A DNA stretch of 64,000 bases from Marinomonas spartinae (lineage in GTDB: Bacteria; Pseudomonadota; Gammaproteobacteria; Pseudomonadales; Marinomonadaceae): contig NZ_FLOB01000007.1 in the NCBI RefSeq assembly GCF_900089775.1, forward strand, positions 124,001 to 188,000. The letters are read 5' to 3'. The position numbers were made by a program, and so were the translations under genes. Below are positions 55,687 through 64,000 of the stretch, in pieces. Below the pieces are notes generated by a model, which did not search any database, was not told the DNA's origin, and worked only from the letters and a program-made list of their open reading frames with translations. Positions within the stretch are counted from its first letter, which is position 1. Every line of letters begins with the position of its first letter.

Positions 55687-56310
55687 ATGATTAAATTAAC
55701 CAAAAGACAATCTGACGTACTAGAAACCATTCGCGAATTTATTAGCGAAACCGGCTTTCCTCCAACACGTGCAGAAATCGCAGGTCGCTTAGGCTTTAAA
55801 TCGCCTAACGCCGCTGAAGAACACCTAAAGGCCCTTGCCAAAAAAGGTGCCATCAAAATGCTCTCTGGCGCATCCCGAGGCATTCAATTAATTGAAGACT
55901 CTGTAGAAGCAGCAAACGACGAAGGGCTTGGCTTACCCGTCATTGGCAAAGTAGCTGCCGGTTTTCCGATTCTTGCACAAGAAAACATTGCATCACACGT
56001 GAGCGTTCCTCCTAGTATGTTTTCTCCAAAAGCAGATTACTTTTTGTCTGTATCCGGCACCAGCATGAAAAATGTTGGTATTATGGAAGGAGACCTTCTC
56101 GCCGTCCATAAAACCACCACCATCCGCAATGGTCAGATCGTTGTTGCCCGCATTGGCGATGAAGTTACCGTTAAACGCTTCTATCAAAAAGGCAGTCAAG
56201 TACGCCTACAGCCTGAGAATGAGGAGTTTGACGATATTCTTGTTGACCTAGAAAGCGAAGAGTTTGCCATCGAAGGCTTATCCGTCGGTGTGATTAGACA
56301 AACTGTTTAA
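55687..56310 (+). CDS. lexA: LexA, SOS repressor
   Basis: 207 residues. N-terminal winged helix [34 protein letters not shown]; cleavage site Ala-Gly in [12 protein letters not shown] (about residue 90); catalytic Ser in [11 protein letters not shown] and Lys in [10 protein letters not shown]. With RecA on single-stranded DNA it cuts itself and frees SOS genes. No sulA follows, unlike Pseudomonas, where sulA lies next to lexA. Confidence 0.97.
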   Translation: MIKLTKRQSDVLETIREFISETGFPPTRAEIAGRLGFKSPNAAEEHLKALAKKGAIKMLSGASRGIQLIEDSVEAANDEGLGLPVIGKVAAGFPILAQENIASHVSVPPSMFSPKADYFLSVSGTSMKNVGIMEGDLLAVHKTTTIRNGQIVVARIGDEVTVKRFYQKGSQVRLQPENEEFDDILVDLESEEFAIEGLSVGVIRQTV

Positions 56311-56389
56311 TTTAATGCCTTTGCTAATCCGGCACGCATTCTAACAGATAAAGATTAGGCGGACCTAACCATCAATTAAAATACGTATA

Positions 56390-56423
56390 GAAAAAATGCG
56401 AAGCCATGGCTTCGCATTTTTTC
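56390..56423. terminator. Perfect-palindrome bidirectional terminator after lexA
   Basis: A 34-bp perfect palindrome around CCATGG: AAAAAATGCGAAGCC and its complement. A and T runs at the ends serve lexA and the leftward topA operon. Confidence 0.88.
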
Positions 56424-56436
56424 TACCTCGTCCTGA

Positions 56437-56703
56437 CTAATGCAGGATTTTAGGGCGCATTTCCATGTCTTCCATGTACTCAGCATCGTCTCCAAACGCT
56501 GACTCATCTGAATAAACAAAGTCTATGCCTGCATGAAACATACATTTAGCTAATTCAAAATACCGCTCTTTCAAATACGACTTCGTCGTATCGGAAATAA
56601 CCAAGGTGGCCAATGGCTCAACACTCTCTCCGTCTTCACTTGCTGGCCTCAATACAATATCGCCATTATCGAGCTCAACAATCTCTAGATAAGATTCTTT
56701 CAT
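56437..56703 (-). CDS. Conserved small acidic protein of the topA operon
   Basis: 88 residues, acidic, no membrane segment. Seen: YLEIVELDNGDIVLRPASE, then VISDTTKSYLKERYFELAKCMFHAGIDFV and a Glu/Asp-rich C-terminus. It fits in place a small conserved gene next to lexA/sulA in Pseudomonas (PA3009-like), but function is unknown. It is the last gene of the leftward set topA, DUF6586, this gene, with a 2-nt gap. Confidence 0.75.
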   Translation of the reverse strand: MKESYLEIVELDNGDIVLRPASEDGESVEPLATLVISDTTKSYLKERYFELAKCMFHAGIDFVYSDESAFGDDAEYMEDMEMRPKILH

Positions 56704-56705
56704 AA

Positions 56706-57176
56706 TTAATACTCTGATGATTCTTCTCTAAAACGCAACACCAACTCAACAAGCTTGGACAAGTACAGACCAACTGAAGCACCAGCATCCGATCCCTTAC
56801 CAATTATATTGTCCGAACTCATACTAGAAAACGACGTATAGTGACATTCCAACTGAGCAAGGAATGCTTGTTCCAATTGGTTCAGCCAAGAGTGGGGCTG
56901 TAAAGCAAGATCCGATAGCTCACTCAATGTGGGTACAACAACCCCCTCTTCTTTCGCTGCATGCTGTAATTTCAAAATATCTAATTCTGATTTCAGACTA
57001 TAGGCTGTTTTGACTTCTTGCAGCAAACCGTTCAAGGCACTGCGAAGGTGAAACAAAGATGCCCCTTCTAAACCAGCAAGCAGCCAAGCCTCTTCGCACT
57101 GCTGGCTTTGCTGCAAAAAACGTCGTGCTGCGTCTAACTTCTGGTTGGTAACGCTTGCTTGACTCGCGTTACTCAT
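56706..57176 (-). CDS. DUF6586-like protein downstream of topA
   Basis: 156 residues, mainly helical, no signal peptide. [24 protein letters not shown] is the most striking stretch. Its place directly behind topA matches the Pseudomonas gene PA3010, which I know as DUF6586. Function unknown. The ATG overlaps the topA stop by 4 nt. Confidence 0.72.
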   Translation of the reverse strand: MSNASQASVTNQKLDAARRFLQQSQQCEEAWLLAGLEGASLFHLRSALNGLLQEVKTAYSLKSELDILKLQHAAKEEGVVVPTLSELSDLALQPHSWLNQLEQAFLAQLECHYTSFSSMSSDNIIGKGSDAGASVGLYLSKLVELVLRFREESSEY

Positions 57177-59803
57177 TTCTTTTTCTTACCCTCTTCAACA
57201 ACCCACTTAGTACCAACATAATACGCTTTCCAGCCCGTTGGTTTTCCTTCTTCTTCAGTCATCACATACTGCTCTTTCGTTTTGCGACTGTAGCGAATCA
57301 CCGTAGGACGTCCCTCATTATCCTTAACTGGCGCCGTTTTGAAAAAGTGATATTTAGGATCTATTTGATCCATAAACGGAAGCAACTCTTTCACTAACGG
57401 CGCACGCGTTTCTCGTTTACGAGGAAACTGACTGGCCGCCAGAAATAAACCGGTTGCTCCATCACGCAATACATAATGATCATCGACTTTGTCACAAGCC
57501 AAATCTGGCATAGGAACTGGATCCATTTTTGGTGGCGCTGCCTCACCGTTTTTCAATAGCTTACGAGTATTTTTACATTCTTCGTTTGTACACCCGAAGT
57601 ATTTCCCAAAGCGACCCGTTTTAAGCTGCATTTCGGAGCCACACTTATCACACTCTAGAACAGGGCCATCGTAACCTTTAATCTTAAAGGCCCCCTTCTC
57701 CACTTCGTAGCCAGAACAAGCAGGATTATTACCACAAACATGCAATTTGCGATGCTCATCCATCAAATAGCTGTCCATGGCGGAACCACAAATTTTACAG
57801 CGACGCTTTCCTATTAAGGCTTTAGACTCTCCTTCTTCATCATCAACGGCAACGGCTTCATCACCACGAATCAAATTAATTGTCGCCTTACAACGCTCTT
57901 TAGGTGGTAACGAATAACCAGAACAAGACAAGAAGACCCCTGTACTCGCCGTACGAATTTGCATAGGGCGGGAGCAGGTTGGACACTCAATATCAGTCGG
58001 TGTCGGCTCGTTTGGCATCATCCCTTCATCTGACGACTCTGCCTTGGCTAACATTCCACTGAAATCTTTATAAAACGCATTCAACGTTTTAATCCAATCT
58101 TTCTTACCTTCCGCAATGTCATCCAGCTGCTCTTCCATTTCAGCGGTAAAGCTAAAATTCATCAAAGAATGGAAGCTATCCACTAAGCGCTCAGTAACAA
58201 TGTCGCCCATTTTTTCTGCGTAGAAACGACGGTTTTCAACCCGAACATAACCGCGATCTTGAATCGTTGAAATAATGGAAGCATAAGTAGAGGGACGACC
58301 AATGCCACGTTTTTCCAACTCTTTTACCAAACTAGCCTCACTAAAACGGGCGATAGGCTTGGTAAAATGCTGTTCCGGCAATAAAGAGTCAAGCACTAAC
58401 GCTTCCCCTTGGGCCACATCTGGCAAAATATTGTCTTCGCCTTTTTTCGCGAATGACTGCATAGCCCGAGTATAACCATCAAAACGCAAAATTCGACCTT
58501 TGGCTTTAAATTCGTATTCACCGCTCGTTACAGTAACTGAGGTTGAAGTATATAAAGCTGGTGTCATTTGACACGCCATAAATTGGCTGCGAATCAAGTC
58601 ATAGAGGCGATGGGAGTCTTTTTCCATGCCTTTCAAATCATCAGGTCGTACATTCACATCCGATGGGCGAATGGCCTCATGGGCTTCTTGGGCCCCCTCT
58701 TTACTGCTATAGCGTATCGGCTCTTCAGGTAAATATTTGTCGCCAAAACTCGATAAAATATACTCTCGCAACGCCTCAACCGCCTCAACACTCAAGTTGG
58801 TCGAATCCGTACGCATGTATGTAATGTAACCCGCTTCATACAGGCGCTGGGCGAGCATCATGGTCTTTTTCACACCAAACCCTAGACGCGTACTTGCGGC
58901 TTGCTGTAACGTCGAGGTAATAAAGGGTGCAGAAGGCTTGCTACTGGTCGGCTTATCTTCACGGTTGCTAACTAAATAGCTCGCACCATTCAGTCGAGCC
59001 ACATGAGCATCAGACTCTTCTTTGCTAACCGGACGGTATTCTTTACCTTGATACTTTACCGCATCAAACTTAATAGACTCTTTGGCAGGTGTGTTCAGTA
59101 GCGCTTGCAGCTCCCAGAACTCTTCTGGAACAAAGGCTCGAATCTCTTTTTCTCGCTCAACGATTAAACGAACAGCAACAGACTGTACTCGCCCTGCAGA
59201 CAAACCACGGGCGACTTTAGCCCATAGCAAAGGCGACACCATAAAGCCCACTACACGATCTAAGAAACGTCGTGCCTGTTGCGCATTAACACGATCAATG
59301 TCGAGCTCAGAAGGCGTTTCAAACGCAGCTTGAATGGCCTTTTTAGTAATCTCATTAAACACCACTCGTTTATAGCGATTGTCATCACCACCAATAGCTT
59401 CGCGCAAATGCCATGCAATGGCCTCACCCTCTCTATCCAAATCCGTCGCCAGATAGATATGATCGGCATTCTTCGCTAAGCGCTTGAGCTCATCAACCAC
59501 CTTCTCTTTGCCTGGTAACACTTCATAATGGGCTTCCCAATCATTTTCAGGGTCGATGCCCATACGAGCAATAAGCTGCTGCTGTGATTTACGACGCTTA
59601 TACTCCGCCTTTTCTTCAGGGCTCATCTTACGCGTCAAAGCCGCTTGCTTAGCACGCTCTTGAGGCGTTGACTTCGCTGTCGTACCAGAAGGCAAATCGC
59701 GAATGTGACCCACACTCGACTTAACAACAAAGTCATTGCCTAGGTATTTATTGATGGTTTTCGCCTTAGCTGGCGATTCCACGATAACCAGTGATTTTCC
59801 CAT
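57173..59803 (-). CDS. topA: TopA, DNA topoisomerase I
   Basis: 876 residues from the ATG at 59803 (E. coli 865); the longer frame upstream has no family likeness. It relaxes negative supercoils. Toprim motif [17 protein letters not shown] and [15 protein letters not shown]; catalytic Tyr in [31 protein letters not shown]-terminal zinc-finger-like repeats: [22 protein letters not shown] and [26 protein letters not shown], then a basic end. First gene of a three-gene leftward operon; an inverted repeat lies in the divergent upstream region. Confidence 0.96.
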   Translation of the reverse strand: MGKSLVIVESPAKAKTINKYLGNDFVVKSSVGHIRDLPSGTTAKSTPQERAKQAALTRKMSPEEKAEYKRRKSQQQLIARMGIDPENDWEAHYEVLPGKEKVVDELKRLAKNADHIYLATDLDREGEAIAWHLREAIGGDDNRYKRVVFNEITKKAIQAAFETPSELDIDRVNAQQARRFLDRVVGFMVSPLLWAKVARGLSAGRVQSVAVRLIVEREKEIRAFVPEEFWELQALLNTPAKESIKFDAVKYQGKEYRPVSKEESDAHVARLNGASYLVSNREDKPTSSKPSAPFITSTLQQAASTRLGFGVKKTMMLAQRLYEAGYITYMRTDSTNLSVEAVEALREYILSSFGDKYLPEEPIRYSSKEGAQEAHEAIRPSDVNVRPDDLKGMEKDSHRLYDLIRSQFMACQMTPALYTSTSVTVTSGEYEFKAKGRILRFDGYTRAMQSFAKKGEDNILPDVAQGEALVLDSLLPEQHFTKPIARFSEASLVKELEKRGIGRPSTYASIISTIQDRGYVRVENRRFYAEKMGDIVTERLVDSFHSLMNFSFTAEMEEQLDDIAEGKKDWIKTLNAFYKDFSGMLAKAESSDEGMMPNEPTPTDIECPTCSRPMQIRTASTGVFLSCSGYSLPPKERCKATINLIRGDEAVAVDDEEGESKALIGKRRCKICGSAMDSYLMDEHRKLHVCGNNPACSGYEVEKGAFKIKGYDGPVLECDKCGSEMQLKTGRFGKYFGCTNEECKNTRKLLKNGEAAPPKMDPVPMPDLACDKVDDHYVLRDGATGLFLAASQFPRKRETRAPLVKELLPFMDQIDPKYHFFKTAPVKDNEGRPTVIRYSRKTKEQYVMTEEEGKPTGWKAYYVGTKWVVEEGKKKK

Positions 59804-59902
59804 TGAACTGTATAAGCCTTCTTTTTGAGTACGTCTGCAAATATTTGTTTTGCGTAAATTAGTCTTCGGGGCGCTGATATTAAGCAAACACCTTTTATAT
59901 GA

Positions 59903-59939
59903 CAAGTGATCACTGTATTGTTTCGCATATTATCACTTG
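59903..59939. promoter_or_regulatory. Inverted repeat between topA and the divergent membrane-protein gene
   Basis: CAAGTGAT at 59903-59910 and ATCACTTG at 59932-59939 are perfect 8-bp arms 21 nt apart; the left arm is part of a 10-bp palindrome AGTGATCACT. Three copies of AGTGAT thus lie in 37 bp, between two divergent genes. Likely an operator; the binding protein is unknown. Confidence 0.4.
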
Positions 59940-59992
59940 CTGAACTAAGTATTTCTTATTTAACATACTGAATTCATTGCTCAAGGACAATC

Positions 59993-60784
59993 ATGGCAAC
60001 ACTTCAAATTCTTACCATTGCTTTTTTAATGATCATAGTCGTTCTTTCTGTGGTCATTGGTTCTCGTGCTCAACAGAAAGAAAAAGAGTTAACGGAACGT
60101 CGCTTTAAGCAATTACAACTTTCCAACCGAGCGGATCGCGCCGAATATCATCTGCGAGGTCTAAAAGATATTAATACGGATACCATCGTAAGCGATGTGC
60201 TTTACGATTATTATCTAGACACACTTCGCGAACTTTTACAATATTCCGACGACCCTGAAAAAGTAGAAGTTCGTATCGCCAAAGCAGAAGATGATCGTAA
60301 TGCATTACCCGTTGAATTTAACCCAGAACCCGAAGCACTTAGCTTTCAGCAAAAGGCAAATTACAAAGAACGTCTAACGAAAACAGCAAAAATGCTACTT
60401 TTTCTTCGTCGTCGAGGCCGTATTAGCAACTCCCATTACAAATTATGCTATGACTACCTTCGTTGGCTTAATTTATGGGTTCAGTTAAACCGACAAATGG
60501 TGCAAGCGAATAAGAACTTTAATGGTGGCGACTTGCGTGTTGCACAAACCCTCTATGGTGTTATTTTGTCTCATATCAAGTCCGATTCCATTGAGCGACC
60601 TGAAAAGAAAGCGCTACAGGATTACGTCATGGATAAAATGAAGCGCATTATGCAACCTAAGTTAGACGCCATTAAAGATGCCGAAAACCCAGAAGAAGTG
60701 TTAAGTAAGCTAATTCAAAACATTGAAGCAAACAACGATGTCGCCAACATGATCAATAATCAGTTAGATGCTGACGATCAATAA
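59993..60784 (+). CDS. Single-pass membrane protein of unknown function
   Basis: 263 residues; AAGGA precedes the ATG. One N-terminal membrane helix (about 4-24), then a charged coiled-coil-like stretch and a helical domain that should lie in the cytosol. Noticeable parts: SDVLYDYYLDTLRELLQYSDDPEKVEVR, LLFLRRRGRISNSHYKLCYDYLRWLNLW and KMKRIMQPKLDAIKDAENPEEVL. I do not recognise the family. It is divergent from topA, 189 nt away, and stands alone on its strand before a gene pointing the other way. Confidence 0.75.
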   Translation: MATLQILTIAFLMIIVVLSVVIGSRAQQKEKELTERRFKQLQLSNRADRAEYHLRGLKDINTDTIVSDVLYDYYLDTLRELLQYSDDPEKVEVRIAKAEDDRNALPVEFNPEPEALSFQQKANYKERLTKTAKMLLFLRRRGRISNSHYKLCYDYLRWLNLWVQLNRQMVQANKNFNGGDLRVAQTLYGVILSHIKSDSIERPEKKALQDYVMDKMKRIMQPKLDAIKDAENPEEVLSKLIQNIEANNDVANMINNQLDADDQ

Positions 60785-60859
60785 ACAAAACATTTTCACT
60801 AAGTATTAATCAGTTATCACATTTTTGCTTACCCCAAAAAGCTAGACCTTCAGTCGTGC

Positions 60860-61345
60860 TTAAATCAGAGAAGGCTTTGCCAAAGAATGCGTCAGTCTTG
60901 ATATCAGTTTGACTGTATCCTCATCGCCTTTTTCCTCATCCCAGTATACCGACACACCGTCTTTATTAATCTTGATGGCAGTTGCCAAACCTGACAGCGT
61001 TGCCAAATCCTGCTTGTCCTGATCCGTCAAATTCAACTCCTTGCTCATCCACCAATCTGATGCAACTGGAAGATATTTCCAGACTTCATACGTAATTAGC
61101 CAGAGATCTTCTTCAATAAAATTAAGTGGCTTATCTCGAAATAAGCAATAAGCATAAAATTTATGTACTTCTTTTGACTTATCCCACTTGTCAGGTAGCC
61201 CGATTGATGTAAGCTGAACAGTAAGCTTTAATTGCCGAGCGTTCATTCGCAAGTCCCCCAAACGGCGTTCTCGTTTGGAAGGAAGAATCCATGATGCAGC
61301 TCCCATGATGGATAGTGTAATAAAAATAATGATCGCTAATTTCAT
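60860..61345 (-). CDS. Small membrane-anchored protein, PA3015-like
   Basis: 161 residues. N-terminal hydrophobic helix (about 3-20), then SWILPSKRERRLGDLRMNARQLKLTVQLTSIGLPD, a pattern I recall from an uncharacterised gene next to fadB/fadA and topA in Pseudomonas. The rest holds Trp- and Tyr-rich stretches (VWKYLPVASDWWMSKE) and an acidic end. Function unknown. The ribosome site is weak. fadBA is not in this window. Confidence 0.7.
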   Translation of the reverse strand: MKLAIIIFITLSIMGAASWILPSKRERRLGDLRMNARQLKLTVQLTSIGLPDKWDKSKEVHKFYAYCLFRDKPLNFIEEDLWLITYEVWKYLPVASDWWMSKELNLTDQDKQDLATLSGLATAIKINKDGVSVYWDEEKGDEDTVKLISRLTHSLAKPSLI

Positions 61346-61436
61346 ATACTTTGCTCGTTACATATAGACTAAAATAAATAGAAACTGATATTTGCGTTTT
61401 AGCACTTAAAATCAGCACCCAAACCGGAGGTATCCT

Positions 61437-61874
61437 ATGCTGTACAAAAAAATACTACTTGCTATTGATTTAACCGATGAGAGCATTAAAGTTGCCAACA
61501 AAGCGGCTGAACTGTCTAAAGCTATGGGAGCCGAACTCGTTATTATACACGTAATTGAGGCCCTCAATTACGCCTATGGAGGCGATGTTCCTATTGACAT
61601 CACGGACATACAAAATCAGCTTAAAGAAACAGCAAGAGAGCGCATGACTGTCTTGGAAAGCCAAATCGATGTACCAGTAAAAGAAACCTGCGTCACTCAA
61701 GGCGGCATCGAAAGTGAAATCCACCGCATTGCCGACGAAAAAGACGTCGACGTCATCGTCGTTGGTAGTCACGGTCGTCACGGCCTAGCTCTTTTATTAG
61801 GCTCAACAGCCAATGGCGTACTTCACGGCGCACCTTGTGATGTACTAGCGGTTCGAGTTCATCGTAGCGAATAA
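61437..61874 (+). CDS. Universal stress protein, UspA type
   Basis: 145 residues; GGAGG 6 nt before the ATG. One USP domain: YKKILLAIDLTDES at the start, and VVGSHGRHGLALLLGSTANGVL, the G-2x-G-9x-G(S/T) motif of ATP-binding members. Likely a stress-induced ATP-binding protein; the exact role is unknown. A strong terminator follows. Confidence 0.92.
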   Translation: MLYKKILLAIDLTDESIKVANKAAELSKAMGAELVIIHVIEALNYAYGGDVPIDITDIQNQLKETARERMTVLESQIDVPVKETCVTQGGIESEIHRIADEKDVDVIVVGSHGRHGLALLLGSTANGVLHGAPCDVLAVRVHRSE

Positions 61875-61909
61875 GATTGCTAAACGAAAATATTGGGGGC
61901 ACACCCAGA

Positions 61910-61948
61910 AAAAAGGCGATGCTAATATAAAAACATCGCCTTTTTTTC
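61910..61948. terminator. Bidirectional terminator between the usp gene and cysS
   Basis: GGCGATG and CATCGCC form a 7-bp stem with a 12-nt A/T loop, with six A before and seven T after. It serves both converging genes. Confidence 0.88.
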
Positions 61949-61981
61949 ATCTACTAAACGTCACGAAAAGACAATAAACCG

Positions 61982-63364
61982 TTAATGGCGAGTCCAAGTT
62001 GTTCCTTCGCGACTATCCAACAGCTCAATACCTTGTCTTGCTAACTCATCACGAATCTCATCACTGCGAGCAAAGTTTTTATCTTTGCGGGCTTGTGCAC
62101 GCTCATCAATCAACGTTTGTATTGCCGTCTCACTCAATCCTTCTGAGATAGTACTGTTTTGCAAGAAATACTCAGGTTCTTGGCCAAGCAGCCCTAGCAA
62201 ATCCGCCAATACACGTAATTCAGCTGCCAACTTAGGCGCCATTGCTGGCGACTCCGTTTTGGCTTTATTCAGCTCGCGAACCAATTCAAACAGAACAGAA
62301 ACCGCCACAGCCGTATTGAAATCGTCTTTCATCGCATTTTCAAAACGCTCAGTAAACTCAGTCGGCTCGTAAGAGTCAGCAACCGATTGCTGGCGTAAGG
62401 CCGTATAAAGACGTTCCAACGCCACTTTCGCTTCTTGCAAACTTTGATCCGAATAATCAATCGGACTACGATATTGGCTCGACACCATTAGGTATCGAAT
62501 CACTTCTGGATTAAATTTTGCTAACACATCGCGAACCGTGAAGAAATTGCCCAACGACTTAGACATTTTCTCATTGTTAACACGCACAGCACCACAATGC
62601 ATCCAGTAGTTAACATAGTCCTTACCCGTCGCCGCTTCAGACTGAGCAATTTCATTTTCATGATGAGGAAATTTAAGGTCAGGCCCACCACCATGAATAT
62701 CAAAATGGCTGCCAAGGCAACTCGTCGACATAGCCGAACATTCAATATGCCAACCAGGACGACCCTTCCCCCAAGGGGAATCCCAAGCCACCTCACCTTC
62801 TTTAGCGCGCTTCCACAAAACAAAATCGGCAGGGTGCTCTTTCGCTGCCTCCACTTCAATACGTGCACCAGCGAGCATGTCCTCAAGTTTACGATTGTTT
62901 AGCTTTCCGTAATCTTTGAATTTCGCTGCACGATAATACACATCACCAGAAGCGCCCTGATAAGCAAATCCTTTCTCAACTAAGATGCTTACCATATCGA
63001 TGATTTCTTGCATGAACTCTGTGGCCTTAGGCTCACGATCAGGCATTTTATTACCCAATGCCAGCTCATCTTCACGCTGAGCCGCAATCATGCGTTCAGT
63101 CAATGCCTGAGTCGACTCATTATTCTCTTCTGCACGTTTGATAATCTTGTCATCGACATCTGTAATATTGCGTATATAGGTCAAATCATAACCAAGGTGA
63201 CGGATAAAACGTGAGATAACATCAAAGGAAATCATCGCACGAGCATGCCCAATGTGACAGAAGTCATACACGGTATTGCCACAGACATACATACCGACTT
63301 TGCCTTCAACAATGGGTTTGAAAATTTCTTTTTTGCCCGTTAGGGTGTTATAAATCTTCAACAT
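61982..63364 (-). CDS. cysS: Cysteinyl-tRNA synthetase
   Basis: 460 residues (E. coli 461). It charges tRNA-Cys. Class I motif GNTVYDFCHIGHARAM (HIGH) and VNNEKMSKSLGNFF (KMSKS); zinc ligands in MYVCGNTVYD, WHIECSAMS and HHENEIAQSE. The C-terminal anticodon-binding domain ends LLDSREGTTW. It follows glnS after 4 nt; the cysS-glnS pair is a common arrangement in gammaproteobacteria of this group. Confidence 0.97.
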   Translation of the reverse strand: MLKIYNTLTGKKEIFKPIVEGKVGMYVCGNTVYDFCHIGHARAMISFDVISRFIRHLGYDLTYIRNITDVDDKIIKRAEENNESTQALTERMIAAQREDELALGNKMPDREPKATEFMQEIIDMVSILVEKGFAYQGASGDVYYRAAKFKDYGKLNNRKLEDMLAGARIEVEAAKEHPADFVLWKRAKEGEVAWDSPWGKGRPGWHIECSAMSTSCLGSHFDIHGGGPDLKFPHHENEIAQSEAATGKDYVNYWMHCGAVRVNNEKMSKSLGNFFTVRDVLAKFNPEVIRYLMVSSQYRSPIDYSDQSLQEAKVALERLYTALRQQSVADSYEPTEFTERFENAMKDDFNTAVAVSVLFELVRELNKAKTESPAMAPKLAAELRVLADLLGLLGQEPEYFLQNSTISEGLSETAIQTLIDERAQARKDKNFARSDEIRDELARQGIELLDSREGTTWTRH

Positions 63365-63368
63365 GCTT

Positions 63369-64000
63369 TTACTTTCCTTTTGCTTCGATTTTTGCCCAAG
63401 AATCTCGTAACGTTACGGTGCGATTAAATACCATGCCCTCTTCTTTCAAATCGCGACAAAAATATCCTTCACGCTCAAATTGAAAGCCTTGACCTTTCTG
63501 CGCAGAAACAAGGGACGGCTCCACTTTTGCGTTAGTTAAAACACTCAAAGACTCAGGATTGATAAAATCTAAAAAGGTTTTGTCTTCATAATTGGCATCA
63601 GGTGCTTCATTAACAAACAAGCGATCGTACAAATTCACCGTTGCATCAACAGCATGTTTTGCGCTCACCCAATGGATTACCCCTTTAGGCTTATAACCTT
63701 CTGGGTTAACTCCCAGGGTGTTTTCATCGTATCGGCATAGCAGTTCAACCACCTCACCCGCATCGTTCTTAATCGCCTGATCACAGGTAATCACATAACC
63801 ACCGCGTAGACGAACTGCACCATCCAATGTTAAGCGCTTCCACTTGCGAGGAGGGACTTCCGCAAAGTCCGCTGCATCAATATACAAATTTTTGCTGAAC
63901 GGTACCTCGCGAGTACCAGCTTCTTCATTTTTCGGATGATTACTAACCGTGAAGATTTCTTCTTTGTCTTCTGGGTAATTGGTTAATGTTACCTTGATGG
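63369..64000 (-). CDS. glnS: Glutaminyl-tRNA synthetase, C-terminal part (cut by window edge)
   Basis: About 209 C-terminal residues; the frame stays open to the edge (reading IKVTLTNYPEDKEEIFTVSN at the cut). It covers most of the two beta-barrel anticodon domains. Markers: NHPKNEEAGTREVPFS, KGVIHWVSAKHAVDATVNLYDRLF, DFINPESLSVLTNAKVEPSL and FQFEREGYFCRDLKEEGMVFNRTVTLRDSW, all as in E. coli GlnS. The catalytic half is outside. Four nt separate it from cysS, so both are likely in one operon. Confidence 0.96.
   Translation of the reverse strand, partial: IKVTLTNYPEDKEEIFTVSNHPKNEEAGTREVPFSKNLYIDAADFAEVPPRKWKRLTLDGAVRLRGGYVITCDQAIKNDAGEVVELLCRYDENTLGVNPEGYKPKGVIHWVSAKHAVDATVNLYDRLFVNEAPDANYEDKTFLDFINPESLSVLTNAKVEPSLVSAQKGQGFQFEREGYFCRDLKEEGMVFNRTVTLRDSWAKIEAKGK

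Noticed and set aside
1-64000. tRNA, rRNA, insertion sequences, prophage, CRISPR arrays
   Set aside because: No cloverleaf-like sequence, transposase-like protein, terminal repeats or regularly spaced repeats were noticed on reading either strand; a covariance-model search was not possible.

Overview
The window looks like a core-chromosome segment of a marine gammaproteobacterium of the Oceanospirillales type, most like Marinomonas. The grounds are moderate GC with AT-rich spacers, many genes whose order matches blocks known from Pseudomonas (rluC/rne/murB/ptp/ycaR/lpxK/exbD/exbB/comEC/DUF2062/lolD; yceD-rpmF-plsX-fabD-fabG-acpP-fabF; dapA-bamC-purC; lexA/topA), and Na+-coupled carboxylate carriers. 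The genus is inferred from protein look and gene order; no search was run. I see no tRNA, rRNA, insertion sequence, phage gene or CRISPR array.

Layout. 1-5144: a cut-off DUF6795-like gene, a short DUF805 gene, a membrane-anchored AraC-type regulator, a secreted alpha/beta hydrolase, an AlaX-type editing protein and a DASS-family dicarboxylate carrier. 5145-17278: a complete C-P lyase phosphonate operon, phnF-G-H-I-J-K-L-M-N-P then phnC-D-E1-E2. In front of it lie a PHO-box-like site and two GntR/HutC-type palindromes. 17495-18961: a second DASS carrier, a close paralogue of the first and in the same direction, so that the phn operon sits between two direct copies. 19166-24025: rluC and rne, divergent around a long 5' region. 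24147-30791: murI, murB, tyrosine phosphatase, ycaR, lpxK, exbD, exbB and comEC, one leftward operon with many 4-nt overlaps. 30835-36119: DUF2062, lolD, a single lolC/E-type gene, purC, bamC, dapA. 36313-39912: bcp, queF, a YadGH-type ABC exporter and a PA2817-like protein. 39949-45066: the fatty-acid cluster. 45203-51925: maf (yceF type), patatin, DUF4892, alpha/beta hydrolase, sixA, DUF4389, gpsA, selO. 52005-59803: rhlB, dinG and lexA around tandem SOS boxes, two small proteins and topA. 59993-64000: two little-known membrane proteins, a universal stress protein, cysS and the C-terminal part of glnS.

How it works together. The phn block gives import (PhnCDE), C-P bond cleavage (PhnGHIJKLM) and ribosyl-phosphate salvage (PhnN, PhnP). 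The promoter layout suggests activation by PhoB under phosphate starvation and repression by PhnF. The rest is mostly housekeeping: RNA decay (RNase E, RhlB), envelope building (MurB/I, LpxK, Lol, BamC, DapA, Fab/PlsX, GpsA), SOS response and tRNA charging.

Most unusual points: the promoter architecture of phn, the paralogous carriers that bracket it, a ComEC whose C-terminal metallo-beta-lactamase domain lacks its metal-binding motif, an AlaX with HxxxE in place of HxxxH, a lone Lol membrane subunit starting at TTG, and a few conserved genes without known function. I did not find a clearly new multi-gene system; these are the best leads.
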